This document shows, piece by piece, positions 1-9,600 of a DNA stretch of 48,598 nt. Each line of letters opens with the position of its first letter. Within the stretch, counting starts at the first letter, position 1. Under the pieces are notes generated by a model. The model made no database searches and was not told the DNA's origin. It was given only the letters and a program-made list of their open reading frames with translations. Source of the DNA: Lysobacterales bacterium (GTDB taxonomy: Bacteria > Pseudomonadota > Gammaproteobacteria > Xanthomonadales > SZUA-36); NCBI GenBank assembly GCA_013002505.1, contig JABDJL010000055.1, forward strand, positions 1 to 48,598, written 5' to 3'. The translations under genes were made by a program, and so were the position numbers.

Positions 1-407
1 ATTTGTTCCAGGAGATTGATGGCCACGCCGACGAAATCCGAGTCGGTCACGATACCGACCAGCTTGCCATTCTCAACCACTGGCAGGCAGCCAAATCGAT
101 GCTTTTCCAGGAACAGCGCCGCCTGGCGCAGACTCGCTTTTTTCTCAACCGTGGCGATCCCGGTGACCATGATGTCCTCTACCGGAAAATCCCTGACCGG
201 CAGCCTGTCGTCCTTTTCACGAAGGAACGAATCCTGGGCTGCAAACAGGTCAGTCTGGGTCACCAGGCCGATCAACTCGCCGGAATCGGATACCACTGGC
301 AGATGCCGGATGCGGTGATCTTTCATCAACAACCTTGCTTTCGCCACCGGGTCTGATGGAGAGACGGAGACCACGTCCGTGGTCATGATGGTTTCAAGTT
401 CAAACAT
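1..407 (-). CDS. CBS-domain pair protein (3' end outside window)
   Basis: The reverse strand reads open from an ATG at 407 to the window edge, giving about 135 residues that begin MFELETIMTTDVVSVSP. Two CBS motifs are visible: residues about 5-60 (a DHRIRHLPVV core, then GLVTQTDL) and about 75-130 (HRFGCLPVV, then GIVTDSDF). CBS pairs bind adenine nucleotides and act as energy or ligand sensors, often in stand-alone regulators of this size. An AAAGG lies about 10 bases upstream of the ATG. The C-terminus lies beyond base 1, so an attached effector domain cannot be excluded. The domain call is firm; the biological role is unknown. Confidence 0.85.
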   Translation of the reverse strand, partial: MFELETIMTTDVVSVSPSDPVAKARLLMKDHRIRHLPVVSDSGELIGLVTQTDLFAAQDSFLREKDDRLPVRDFPVEDIMVTGIATVEKKASLRQAALFLEKHRFGCLPVVENGKLVGIVTDSDFVGVAINLLEQ

Positions 408-693
408 GTTGCATCAACCTTTGTTGTTGATTCCAGTTTAGTGTCAGCAATCAAGTGGGTTTTTGACTTGAAGCAAGCGTTAATGTGGTAACGGGGAAAT
501 GTGGCTGATCAGCTACTCCTGATAGCGGCCCGGGGACCCGTCAAGGTCGGAAGCACCTGGCGACATTTTCTCCGCACGGCATGGAAATGCCCACGGTGTC
601 ATTCAGCGTGTACGGACCATTTGTTGACCAGCTTGTGTATTTCCTGGTGCCCGGCGCCGCGCTAGGCTATACAGACCGCAGTGGAGCACGAAA

Positions 694-1635
694 ATGGGCA
701 GGAACGAGGTTAAAAGGGATGCGCTCGGCGCAATTGGCAATACACCCGTTGTCCGTTTGCAGAAACTGGTCCCGCCAGGTTGTGCCGAAGTACTCGTCAA
801 GCTTGAACTGACCAACCCCACCGGCTCTTACAAAGATCGCATGGCGCTGGCGATGATCGAGGAGGCTGAAAAACGCGGTGATCTGCGCCCCGGAATGACA
901 GTGGTTGAGTATACCGGCGGCAGTACCGGCTCATCACTGGCGTTCGTGTGCGCCGTTAAGGGCTACCGCTTTCGCGTCGTATCCTCCAATGCATTTGCCG
1001 TGGAGAAGCGTCGCACGATGGAAGCGCTGGGTGCGGAACTGGAGCTCGTTTACGAGCCAACAGGTGTCACCACCCCGGACCTGATTCCACGCATGATGGC
1101 AAGGGCCGCTGAACTGTCCGAACCCAGCGACTGCTATTTCACCAACCAGATTCACAATGCCGACATCATTACCGGCTACCGCAAAATTGGTCTTGAGCTG
1201 CTGCAACAGGTGCAACGACCAATCGATGCGTATTGTGGATGCGTGGGTACGGCGGGCACGCTGATGGGTGTTGCGACCGAACTTAAGGCCGCCCATCCCG
1301 CCGTGCGAATCGTCGCGCTGGAGCCCGCCAGCACCGCGGTAATTTCCGGCCAACCGGCAGGCTCACACGATGTTGAGGGCATTGGCATCGGCATGATTCC
1401 GCCGTTGCTCGACGCCGGGCTCTATGATGAGGTGCGTGCCATCGAAGAATCCGACGCCCGGCACATGGCTCGGCGACTGGCGCGCGAGGAAGGCATATTT
1501 GCAGGAACATCAAGCGGTATGAACGTGGCTGCAGCTGTCGAACTGGCGAAGGAACTCGGGGAAGGCAAAACCGTGACCACGGTGGTCGTAGACACGGGCT
1601 TGAAGTATCTCGATTCAGATCTTTTCCACAACTGA
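694..1635 (+). CDS. Cysteine synthase / CBS-like PLP enzyme (fold type II)
   Basis: A 313-residue PLP-dependent enzyme of the O-acetylserine sulfhydrylase / cystathionine beta-synthase family. The PLP lysine is K47 in PTGSYKDR. The phosphate-binding and substrate loops read GIGIGMIPPLL and AGTSSGMN near the C-terminus. The length suits a single catalytic domain without a regulatory domain. GGAG lies 8 bases before the ATG. One oddity is the loop after the lysine, which reads TGGSTGSS (from about residue 74); canonical OASS enzymes have TSGNTG, whose Asn contacts the cofactor. That change makes true cysteine synthase activity uncertain, and another beta-replacement or elimination reaction is possible. 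The gene stands alone and converges on the glycosyltransferase 15 bases downstream. Confidence 0.85.
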   Translation: MGRNEVKRDALGAIGNTPVVRLQKLVPPGCAEVLVKLELTNPTGSYKDRMALAMIEEAEKRGDLRPGMTVVEYTGGSTGSSLAFVCAVKGYRFRVVSSNAFAVEKRRTMEALGAELELVYEPTGVTTPDLIPRMMARAAELSEPSDCYFTNQIHNADIITGYRKIGLELLQQVQRPIDAYCGCVGTAGTLMGVATELKAAHPAVRIVALEPASTAVISGQPAGSHDVEGIGIGMIPPLLDAGLYDEVRAIEESDARHMARRLAREEGIFAGTSSGMNVAAAVELAKELGEGKTVTTVVVDTGLKYLDSDLFHN

Positions 1636-1650
1636 AAGAAGCAAGCTCGG

Positions 1651-2442
1651 CTACCAGATGCGGTCGAAATCTTCCCGTTTTCTGATTTCGGGGTCGCGGT
1701 AAAACTCGATTAGCCTGGCGTACTTTCCGTAACTGCGCAGCGCAATGCCCAGGCACACGGTAAGCCCGTCGAGGCCATCCAGGAACCCAAGCTTAAATAT
1801 ATAGTGTTTCAAAAATGCCGAACCGCCGTGTAAGGCCGGCGACAGCGGGTTTACCTTTTTACCTTTCAAATACAATATCTTAGCTGCACGGCTGTGGTAG
1901 TCGCGACCGGGCTTGGCAAAAACCTCGCTGACGTTTTCGTGGGTCAGGTGGGTGATGGCCTGCTCTAACTTGAAAATGTTGCGCGTCGGCAGGTCAGAGG
2001 CATGGGATTTGCCGTCTCCGTGCCGGGTCCGCATACGGTGGTAAAGACGCACAACATAATCGGGGTACCAGCCGCAATGCCGGACCCAGCGGCTGCCGAT
2101 ATAGTTGCGCCGCTTCATCGCGTAGGCATCGAACGGCGAGTTAGCCAGGTCAAGCGCCCTGATTTCCGTAGCGAGTTCCGGCGTCATCCGCTCATCTGCA
2201 TCCAGTGACATGATCCAGTCATGACTGGCATCATCGAGCAACAAATTACGTTGTGGTCCGTCGCCAAGGTATTGATGCTCAATAATCCGCGCCCCATGGG
2301 CACGAGCCAGGGCGACGGTATCATCGGTACTCAACGAGTCGATGACAAAAATCTCGTCACAAATCAGCTTCAGCGACTCGATGCAGGCAACGATGTTGCG
2401 CGATTCGTTGTAGGTAATGATGCTGCCAGTGATCACGGTCAT
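1651..2442 (-). CDS. Family 2 glycosyltransferase, WaaE/KdtX-like
   Basis: A GT-A fold glycosyltransferase of about 263 residues. The N-terminus has the typical SIITYNESRNI nucleotide-sugar strand. A DxD-type motif sits in MSLDADERM, and the C-terminal half is basic and rich in aromatic residues (RNYIGSRWVRHCGWYPD). Length and motif order resemble the WaaE/KdtX branch that adds a hexose to the LPS inner core. The substrate is inferred only from that resemblance. The frame stays open upstream to 2511, but the ATG at 2442 puts the first beta strand three residues in, as usual for the family, so I chose it. No acceptor-specific neighbours are present; the gene appears monocistronic. Confidence 0.82.
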   Translation of the reverse strand: MTVITGSIITYNESRNIVACIESLKLICDEIFVIDSLSTDDTVALARAHGARIIEHQYLGDGPQRNLLLDDASHDWIMSLDADERMTPELATEIRALDLANSPFDAYAMKRRNYIGSRWVRHCGWYPDYVVRLYHRMRTRHGDGKSHASDLPTRNIFKLEQAITHLTHENVSEVFAKPGRDYHSRAAKILYLKGKKVNPLSPALHGGSAFLKHYIFKLGFLDGLDGLTVCLGIALRSYGKYARLIEFYRDPEIRKREDFDRIW

Positions 2443-2611
2443 TTCGACCCTGTTCGAACTAAATTTGGCAAAGCATAGCCTAGTTTCAGGCCGTGTTTCA
2501 GGTCCCGTCAATCGATGCTATGGTGATTCGGTTTCCAGATAACTCGTGGTGCTGGTGTGTTGACCAGCAACAATGTTTACTTCCAGGAGCAATAATTCAC
2601 CGGGCTCGCGC

Positions 2612-3040
2612 ATGTATTGGATACTCGCTCTGATATCAGGCTGCCTGCTGGCCGTCATGATCTTTCTTAATGGCGCCCTGGCGGCTGCCATCGGGCCGGT
2701 TGAGGGTTCACTGGTCGTGCACGGTGTCGGCCTGCTGGTGGCCTCGGCACTGGTGTTCCTGATCCGGGAGACTTCTGCCACCCCGGGCCTGAAAGCACCG
2801 TGGTGGGCCTACCTGGGTGGCGCTTTTGGCGCTGTGCTGGTGATCATTTCGGGAATTACCGTCAACAGTGAAATTGGCGTTGCCGGCACCATTTCCATGT
2901 TGTTGCTCGGGCAGGTTCTGGCCGGCATGCTGACCGACCAGTTCGGGTGGTTCGGGCTGCCACGGCGGCGCGTGACGCTACTGGATCTTGCACAGGTGGT
3001 ACTGGTGCTGGGCGGGAGCGGGTTACTGCTTTATGGTTGA
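2612..3040 (+). CDS. Half-size DMT transporter, YdcZ/DUF606 type, first partner
   Basis: A small integral membrane protein of about 142 residues with five predicted helices and the family signature PWWAYLGGAFGAVLV in the middle. Basic residues fall in the loop after helix 2 (RETSATPGLK) and the loop after helix 4 (GLPRRRVT), while the other loops lack them. The positive-inside rule therefore predicts N-terminus in, C-terminus out. An in-frame start at 2573 (14 codons earlier) is possible; neither has a clear ribosome site. The stop overlaps the next gene by 8 bases, which suggests translational coupling and complex formation. Substrate unknown. Confidence 0.78.
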   Translation: MYWILALISGCLLAVMIFLNGALAAAIGPVEGSLVVHGVGLLVASALVFLIRETSATPGLKAPWWAYLGGAFGAVLVIISGITVNSEIGVAGTISMLLLGQVLAGMLTDQFGWFGLPRRRVTLLDLAQVVLVLGGSGLLLYG

Positions 3041-3476
3041 GATGACCCTGTTCGCTCTGCTCGGCGGGTTCCTGCTGGCGCTGAACCGAATCCTGATTTC
3101 CAGGCTGGGCATGAGCATCGGTGCGTTCCGCAGCAGTTGGTGGAATCACGTAGTCGGCTTTGTGCTGCTGGTGCCGATCGTACTGCTGGTTTTGGCTCCA
3201 CGCACCACGGCCCTGTCTGACGCGCCGTGGTGGGCTTACATGGGCGGCGCCATCGGTGCGCTGTTCGTGGCGTTGAGCAGCATTGTCATTCCCAGGATTG
3301 GCGCGACCACCGCGCTGGCCCTGATGATTACCGGTCAGATGACAATCAGCACCCTGATTGACTTCCGGCTCGGCAAAATCGATTCCCCTGAAATTGCTTT
3401 GCTGGGGCTGGCGCTGATCATAGCTGGCGCGTTTATCCCCAAGGCAAGACGCGTGATTCAGGAAGACACGCGCTGA
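3033..3476 (+). CDS. Half-size DMT transporter, YdcZ/DUF606 type, second partner
   Basis: A 147-residue membrane protein homologous to the gene just upstream, sharing the APWWAY(L/M)GGA(F/I)GA signature and five predicted helices. Here the basic residues are in the loop after helix 1 (NRILISRLG, then GAFRSS), after helix 3 (VIPRIG) and in the C-tail (KARRVIQEDTR), the opposite pattern to the first partner. The predicted topology is N-out, C-in. The ATG at 3033 lies inside the last codons of the upstream gene (ATGGTTGA), so the two are almost certainly co-translated. By analogy with paired small multidrug-resistance proteins they may form an antiparallel heterodimer. The substrate is not deducible. 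Confidence 0.78.
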   Translation: MVEMTLFALLGGFLLALNRILISRLGMSIGAFRSSWWNHVVGFVLLVPIVLLVLAPRTTALSDAPWWAYMGGAIGALFVALSSIVIPRIGATTALALMITGQMTISTLIDFRLGKIDSPEIALLGLALIIAGAFIPKARRVIQEDTR

Positions 3477-3488
3477 ATTCCAGTCAAC

Positions 3489-4949
3489 TCAATCGCGACG
3501 GTCTGAGATTACCGCCCGCGCTTCAATTTCCACCAGGTATTCATCGCCGACCAGCCGCGCCTCCACCAGCGTGTTGGCCGGTTTGATGTGGCCGAACCGC
3601 TCGCCGTGAGCCCGCGCGACACGCTCCCAGTCGTTCATGTTCTTGATGAACACGCGTGTACGCACGACATCCTCAAGGCTACCACCCAGCGACTCGATGG
3701 CGCCGAGGATCTTGTCGATGACGAAATGGGTCTGCGCCGCAGGGTCGATACCACCAATGATGCGGCTGCCCTGGGTAGCAGTCGTGCCAGACACCTCGAT
3801 CGTGTTGCCGTGGCGGATCGCACGGCAATAACCGGCGAAATCTTCCCACGAGGTGCCGCTGAACACGCGCTGTGTGCCGTTGTCATCCTTTTCGGGTACG
3901 AACGCCGGGGGAATCGAATCGTAGTGATCGCTCAGGTCGCCTGCGGCGGTCAGGAACGGCGGTTTTCGGTATTCGTCACCGCAGCCACCCGGAATCGGCT
4001 CCAGGCTGCTGATCGCTTCCTGCAACTCCCGGCGGTCGCGGTCTTCGAGTTTCAGCTTGAAAATCGCCCGGTTTTCATTGATGTGATCATTTTGGCCAAG
4101 CCTGGCGCCTAGGATGACGCCGCACACGGCCGGTTGATCGAGCACGTGGCGGCTGGCCACCGCGGCGATTGTGACATCGTGCCTTGCGGCAACCGATGCA
4201 ACCACCCTCAGCAGGCTCTGGAACCGGTCCCAGCCGCCCGCCGCGTCAATGAAACGCTTGTATTTCATTTGTGACCACGTGGACAGCTCGGTGGGCTCGG
4301 GCTGGCCGAGCCATTGCTCGCTAAGAAACCCGCCGGCCAGTGTGCCGTAGGCAAGCAGGCGCACGCGGTACTTTTTACACACCTCGGTCATGGCGCCTGC
4401 TGCGCGTTGGTCGAGCAAAGAGAAACTGACCTGGTTGGTGATGATCGGAATACCGCTGGCCACCGCCACGCGTACATGCGCAGCGTCAAAATTGGTCACG
4501 CCGAGGTGGGCGATCAGGCCTTCGTCACGAAGGTCGCGCAACCAGAACAGGCTGTCCAGCCAGTTAGGGTCCGCGTAATTCCAGGCGTGATACTGCAGCA
4601 AGTCGAGGCGCTCGGTTTCGAGCCGCTGCAATGCGCGCTCAACGCCTTCGCGAACCTCTTCGCGGGTCACCGGCCCTGGCTTGGGTACCCACTTGGTCAA
4701 CATCTGGGCGTGGCGGCCGGCCGCTTCCGCATTTTTAAAATGGCCGGCAATGACTTCTGCGGAACCATAATGATCCGCCATGTCGAAAGTGGTAAACCCC
4801 GCCTCGACATAAGGAATCATGTGCTTGGCGGCAGCGATCGGATCAAGCGTATTTCCGTCTTTCTCAAGATCAGCGACCTGCCACATACCCGTGAGTACCC
4901 TGGAAATCCTGAATCCGGGCGCCAGTTCTGAATATTCGATCTTCGACAT
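3489..4949 (-). CDS. Aldo/keto reductase fused to a RidA-like domain
   Basis: A 486-residue fusion. Residues about 1-335 form an aldo/keto reductase barrel with the full catalytic tetrad visible: D56 and Y61 (FDMADHYG), K86 (LTKW), H121 (QYHAW). Residues about 356-486 form a YjgF/YER057c/UK114 (RidA) domain (EVSGTTATQG, then VVRTRVFIKN, then VEIEA). Aligned to E. coli RidA without gaps, Arg105, which holds the substrate carboxylate, becomes N459, while Glu120 is kept as E476. This fits the Rid branches without imine deaminase activity. The frame stays open upstream into the permease gene, but the ATG at 4949 has GGAG 7 bases before it and begins the reductase fold. It lies 2 bases after the permease stop, so the two genes form one unit. 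Confidence 0.88.
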   Translation of the reverse strand: MSKIEYSELAPGFRISRVLTGMWQVADLEKDGNTLDPIAAAKHMIPYVEAGFTTFDMADHYGSAEVIAGHFKNAEAAGRHAQMLTKWVPKPGPVTREEVREGVERALQRLETERLDLLQYHAWNYADPNWLDSLFWLRDLRDEGLIAHLGVTNFDAAHVRVAVASGIPIITNQVSFSLLDQRAAGAMTEVCKKYRVRLLAYGTLAGGFLSEQWLGQPEPTELSTWSQMKYKRFIDAAGGWDRFQSLLRVVASVAARHDVTIAAVASRHVLDQPAVCGVILGARLGQNDHINENRAIFKLKLEDRDRRELQEAISSLEPIPGGCGDEYRKPPFLTAAGDLSDHYDSIPPAFVPEKDDNGTQRVFSGTSWEDFAGYCRAIRHGNTIEVSGTTATQGSRIIGGIDPAAQTHFVIDKILGAIESLGGSLEDVVRTRVFIKNMNDWERVARAHGERFGHIKPANTLVEARLVGDEYLVEIEARAVISDRRD

Positions 4950-4951
4950 AG

Positions 4952-6442
4952 TTACTCCGGCAAGCTTTTGAACAGTTGTACGGTATCTACGCCCCTGCCC
5001 TTCAGCGACGCAAACTTGACCAGGAACACTACCGATCCCATCGCCATGACCAGCAGCCAGACCAGCGTCGAGTGGAAATACCAGGCCGACACATCGCTGC
5101 TCATGTCCTTCCACACATGGACGACCAGGAAACCGCATAACAGCAGTGCACCTGTCCAGCCCAGCAGTGCCTGTAAGCGCGTGCTTTTGAAAACGGCAAT
5201 GCGCCCGGCCATGTCCGGGTTGACCCGTCGTATGCAGACCAGCGTGACACACATCAGCAGAAAATTGACCATCATCGCGGTCACCATGATGTCGATACCG
5301 AGAAAGAAATCCCCGGCAAAATGGCTGCCCAGAACGCCTATGCTGGCGATGACACCGCTGGCGGCCAGCGCGAGGTGCGGTGTGTGAAAGCGCGGGTGAA
5401 CGCGGGCAATGCCGGCCGGGAAAATGCCATCCTCGGCCCACGCGAACATCAGACGGGACACCGCGAGCAACATGGCCGGCAGGTCGTTGATCAAGGCGAT
5501 AGCCGCGCCGGCCAGGATCGCCACTGACAGGCCGGCGGGCAGCAAGTAGGCCATCATGCCCGGCGCCGAGACGTCACGAGCCAGCGCCTCTTCGGCGACA
5601 AATGGCCACGGCACGGCATGGTAAACCGCCGATGCGAACAGGAAATAGAATCCACCGACCGTGACAATTGCCAGGCCAATGGCCAGCGGAAGATTGCGTG
5701 ACGGGTTGCGTGCCTCGCCGCCCGCCTGGGCGATCGAGTCGAAGCCAATAAAACTGGAAAACATGATCGCCGCGGCGGACAGGAACACCACCCAGTCAAA
5801 AGCGCCAGCCTCGGCCGTCGGTGGCGCCCTGCCCTCGGCAGCCTGTAATGCGGCAGCAAAATCCGCATGATCGAACAGGAACCCGGCCACGATAACAATC
5901 GAGCCTAACGCGAACATCAGGAACATCATCGGCAGCAGCGTGCGCTCGTAAGCCTTGACGCCGCGGATATTGATACCCACGAACAACCAGATCATGGCCA
6001 GCGCCAACGACACGCGCACCGCGCCGTTTTCAAGCCAGCCCGCCAGCATGACCCACTGCAGGCCAAGCGCGATATCACGCAAAAATGGCACGATCACGTA
6101 TGCAATCACACCGATGACGATGGACAGGCCAAACCACTGCGAGAAGCTGGCGATGAAGCCCAGGTAGGGACTGAGACCACGGCTGGCATAAATATAGCTG
6201 CCGCCGGCGCGCGGCATCGCGGAAGCCAGGATGCCATAGGCCATTGCGGCCGCCAGCGCCGGTAATGCGGCGAACAGGAAGGCTGGCAGCACGTATTCGC
6301 CGATGCCCGGCACGCTGCGCTGGATCATGAACGGCACCACATAAATCGACGCGCCGAACATCGCGCAGATGCCGGTCGCGGTCAGGCCAAGCAGGCCAAG
6401 CTGCCGGGAAAGATGGGGTTCAGGTTTGTGATCGTGTCCCAT
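4952..6442 (-). CDS. APC-superfamily amino acid/polyamine permease
   Basis: A 496-residue, about 12-helix transporter. The first helix carries the broken-helix substrate-site motif (TGICAMFGASIYVVP, compare GxxIGSGIF in the family), followed by PRAGGSYIYASRGLSP at the helix 2-3 boundary and FSSFIGFDSIAQAGGEARNP around helix 6, all typical of APC antiporters and symporters. It sits in the inner membrane and probably imports an amino acid or amine with protons. The start has no obvious Shine-Dalgarno sequence. The downstream AKR-RidA gene starts 2 bases after the stop, with its ribosome site inside this gene's end, so import and reductive or imine chemistry are probably linked. The exact substrate cannot be read from the sequence. 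Confidence 0.88.
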   Translation of the reverse strand: MGHDHKPEPHLSRQLGLLGLTATGICAMFGASIYVVPFMIQRSVPGIGEYVLPAFLFAALPALAAAMAYGILASAMPRAGGSYIYASRGLSPYLGFIASFSQWFGLSIVIGVIAYVIVPFLRDIALGLQWVMLAGWLENGAVRVSLALAMIWLFVGINIRGVKAYERTLLPMMFLMFALGSIVIVAGFLFDHADFAAALQAAEGRAPPTAEAGAFDWVVFLSAAAIMFSSFIGFDSIAQAGGEARNPSRNLPLAIGLAIVTVGGFYFLFASAVYHAVPWPFVAEEALARDVSAPGMMAYLLPAGLSVAILAGAAIALINDLPAMLLAVSRLMFAWAEDGIFPAGIARVHPRFHTPHLALAASGVIASIGVLGSHFAGDFFLGIDIMVTAMMVNFLLMCVTLVCIRRVNPDMAGRIAVFKSTRLQALLGWTGALLLCGFLVVHVWKDMSSDVSAWYFHSTLVWLLVMAMGSVVFLVKFASLKGRGVDTVQLFKSLPE

Positions 6443-6635
6443 GGAACATTGTCATTATATTTATCGTGGTTTGCGGGCCCAGGCCGGTCCACTTATGTGA
6501 CCAATATGCCTTCAACTTGCTACAGGTACAACACCGGCCGCTGAAACGCGAAAAGCCGCGATTGAATCGCGTGGCCCGAAAGGCACGAAGGGCACTGGAC
6601 CGGAACTGCCCCGGCCCAGTACTTCTTCAGGTGTT

Positions 6636-9600
6636 TCAGAACACCACGCTTACAAAATCCGAACAAACGCTGGTGCCACCGGTTTCACAAACCCGGTATT
6701 CGTAGGTCGCGCCGCCCTTGGCGCCAATATTGTCCGTGTAATTGCTGCCAGAAACACCTGATGCAACGGGGCTGCCGCCATCCCGGTAGATATCCACGTT
6801 GCCTGATGCACCACTCCAGTCCAGGTCCACGGTGTGGCGACCCTTGACCTTGTAGCCGTTGGCTGCAAGGCTGATCGGCGACCCGGCAACCGTGGTGGCC
6901 GACGCGGTGTTGCTCCAGGCTGATTCACCGTGACCATTGAAGGCGCGGATGCGGTAGAAATACTCGGTCAGCGGCGCAAGGCCGGTGTCGGTGTGGCTGG
7001 TTTCATCCTGGCCGGCATTGGCCGCGCTGCCCCAGGAGGCGCCATCCGTAGAGCGCTCTATCTCGAAGCCGCTTTCCTCGGGGTCTGGCGCGTTTGAATT
7101 GTCGTTCCAGCTCAGATCAATCCCGCCATCGGGGCGCGCTACAGCCTGCAGGTTAGATGGTGCTGCAGGCGGGTCGCCCGGCCCTGAAACGGTGCGGATG
7201 ATCAGCTGGTCAACCAATACCGTGTCGAGCGCACGGTTGCCCTGGCCCTGGTCGGTGTCGGTGACGCGGATATAGACATTGCCAGACAGGTTCGACGGCA
7301 GCAAAACGCTGGCGCTGTTGGCCGGATCCGTTGATGCAATCACGAAGGCCTCGGTCCAGTTGCTATTGTCGCTGGAATATTCAAACCTGAATTGGTCACC
7401 ATCGCTGGAACCGCTGCTCCAGGCGTTGGTCATCAGCGTGGCCGAATCGGCCGGCGTGATGTTGAACTGCCAGCGGTGCTCAAGGAAACTGTGGCGATTA
7501 TTCTTCTTGCCGCCGCTTTCGCGTTCGCGGATAGATTGCCAGATATCGTCGTCTTCGCCGGTGCTGGCAAAGGTGCCAGTGACCGTACCGGCGCCCGGGA
7601 TATCGGCGATCGCCTGATGGTCGGTCTCCACGGTCGGGTTGGACGGATTCACGATGATGCCAATCGATACTTGCGTGGTGTCACCGTCGTCATCCGTGGC
7701 ATCGGCGCGCAGCGTGTAGTTACCCGGAGCCATGCCGGCAAATACCGGATCCTGGGTCGGGTTCCACTGGTAAGGATCGACATTCTCCTGGCGCACGAAG
7801 TTGCCGTCCAGGTAGAGACGTACATTGCTGACCGAGCCGTCCGAATCCGAAGCCGAAACTTCAACGAACAGATCGACACCCTCGTCGAACTGCTGGCCAT
7901 CGGTCGGGGTCAGGAAACTGGCCGAGGTCGGGGAATTCGGTCCTTCAATGTTGATCGTGATGCTGCTGGTGGCAAAGCCGCCGTCATTGTCTTCGGCATA
8001 GGCATCCAGCACGTGCGGACCGACGGCAAGGTTCTGCAATTCCGGCTGGCTGCCATCCCAGGCATAAGGCGCGGTGCTGTCGCTGCTGACCAACACGGAG
8101 TCCACGTACAGTTCCACGAAGCTGACGCTGCCATCAGGATCTGATGCGCTCACTTCCACTGGAATGGTCGCGCCGGGCAGGAAACTCTGGCCATGGCTGG
8201 GCGTGACGAAATTGACTGTTGGCGACTGGTTGCCGGCCAACCGGAACAGGGCGACCCAGTCTTCGTCAACGCTTGATGGCGGGCTGCCCAACGCCACGCT
8301 GGGGCCGTTAACCTGGACCTGGCTGCCCTCGAACGCGCCGCTGCGCGGGTTGAACCAGTCAAAATCAAAGGTGCTGCCGGGCAGCGTCAAGGTGCCGCTG
8401 GGGTTGCCGTCCGGCAGGTATACGGCGTACACCTCGCCGGGCTTGTAGAACACCTGGCCGCCGCCAAGAGCGCCGTCCTCGCCACTGAGCAATGAATCGC
8501 CCGGCTGCATGTCCCAAAACGGCAGGTTATCGTGCATGAACTGCCGCGCCGTGGCCATGTAGCCGTACATTGCAGAGCGGGTCGTGAAATCTTCGGTGCG
8601 CATGTCACCACCCAGCGGCAGCGCGTGGTAGCCGAAATACCACTCGATGTTGCCGCCCGAGAAATACACGTCATACAAGACCCGCTTGCGCAGGTCGGTG
8701 GCGTTGGTGTCGGTCAGGCCGGTTCCAGCGGGTGAATTCTCATCCATGTCAATCACCAATGGGCGACCGGATGCATCGGTATCGGTAATCAGGGATTCGA
8801 CAAAACTATTGGCATTATCGGGCGCGTACTGCACGGCCGTGGTATCGAAGCGTGCATCACCCAGGTGGGGTGCGTACTGACTGATGTTGTTGTGATGGGT
8901 ATGGAATGTCAGCTGGTGACCAGCCCAGTCGAGCGCCGAGATGTAATCGGCAAATGCCCGCACTTCAGCGTCTGAAAAGTCATTTTCTTCGCTGAGGTTC
9001 CACTTCACCGCCAACAGGTAAGCAAAGCGTGCGATTAGCTCGCGATAGTACAGCTTGCGCTGGGTGCCCAGTGTGCCGCTATCGAGCCAGTTTTCATTTC
9101 CGGACTCCGTTTCCGCCAGCACAAAATGCAGCGCGATGCCCTGCTCCTGCGCATGGTTGAGCACCTGGTTCCACTGGTGCAGCTTGGAGATGTCGTAGTG
9201 GGTATTGGCATCCGCCGTGCCGGCCGGCGATATGAACGGGTAGGTTTCCCGGCCGTCGCCACCGAGGTTCATGGGCAGAAAGTAGATCGAGTTAACCTGT
9301 TGACTTGACAGGTAATTAAGGGCGCCAATGATGCCTTTGCTGTCGTAGCCCGTGTCTGCACTGGTGAACAAGGGGTCGCCTGGGTTCCAGTCCGCCACGT
9401 GCCCGGGATAACGATGTACGCCGTTTTCCAGGCCAGTCGTGGAGGCCCCGTTGGGTTGGTCCACGGTGTTGTCAAAACCCTTGTAACCGAGGAAATTCTC
9501 CGGGCTGTCCACGCCGCCTTTCAGCCAGTAATCGCCATCACGAAACTTGAGGTGATGCTTGCCGACATATTCAAGCCGGCCCCATTTCAGGAATCCTGGC

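Noticed and set aside
3489-5441. A 650-codon open frame that could be read as one protein starting far upstream of the AKR-RidA gene
   Set aside because: The N-terminal 164 codons lie inside the permease gene in another frame; the AKR fold starts at the ATG at 4949 with a good ribosome site.
6555-6575. Short inverted repeat CGCGATTGAATCGCG between the permease start and the glycosidase 3' end
   Set aside because: The palindrome has almost no loop and no T run, so it is neither a clear terminator nor a clear operator.
7392-8144. Forward-strand open frame of 250 codons inside the glycosidase
   Set aside because: It is antisense to a clearly homologous gene and has no family motif; it reflects G+C-rich codon bias.
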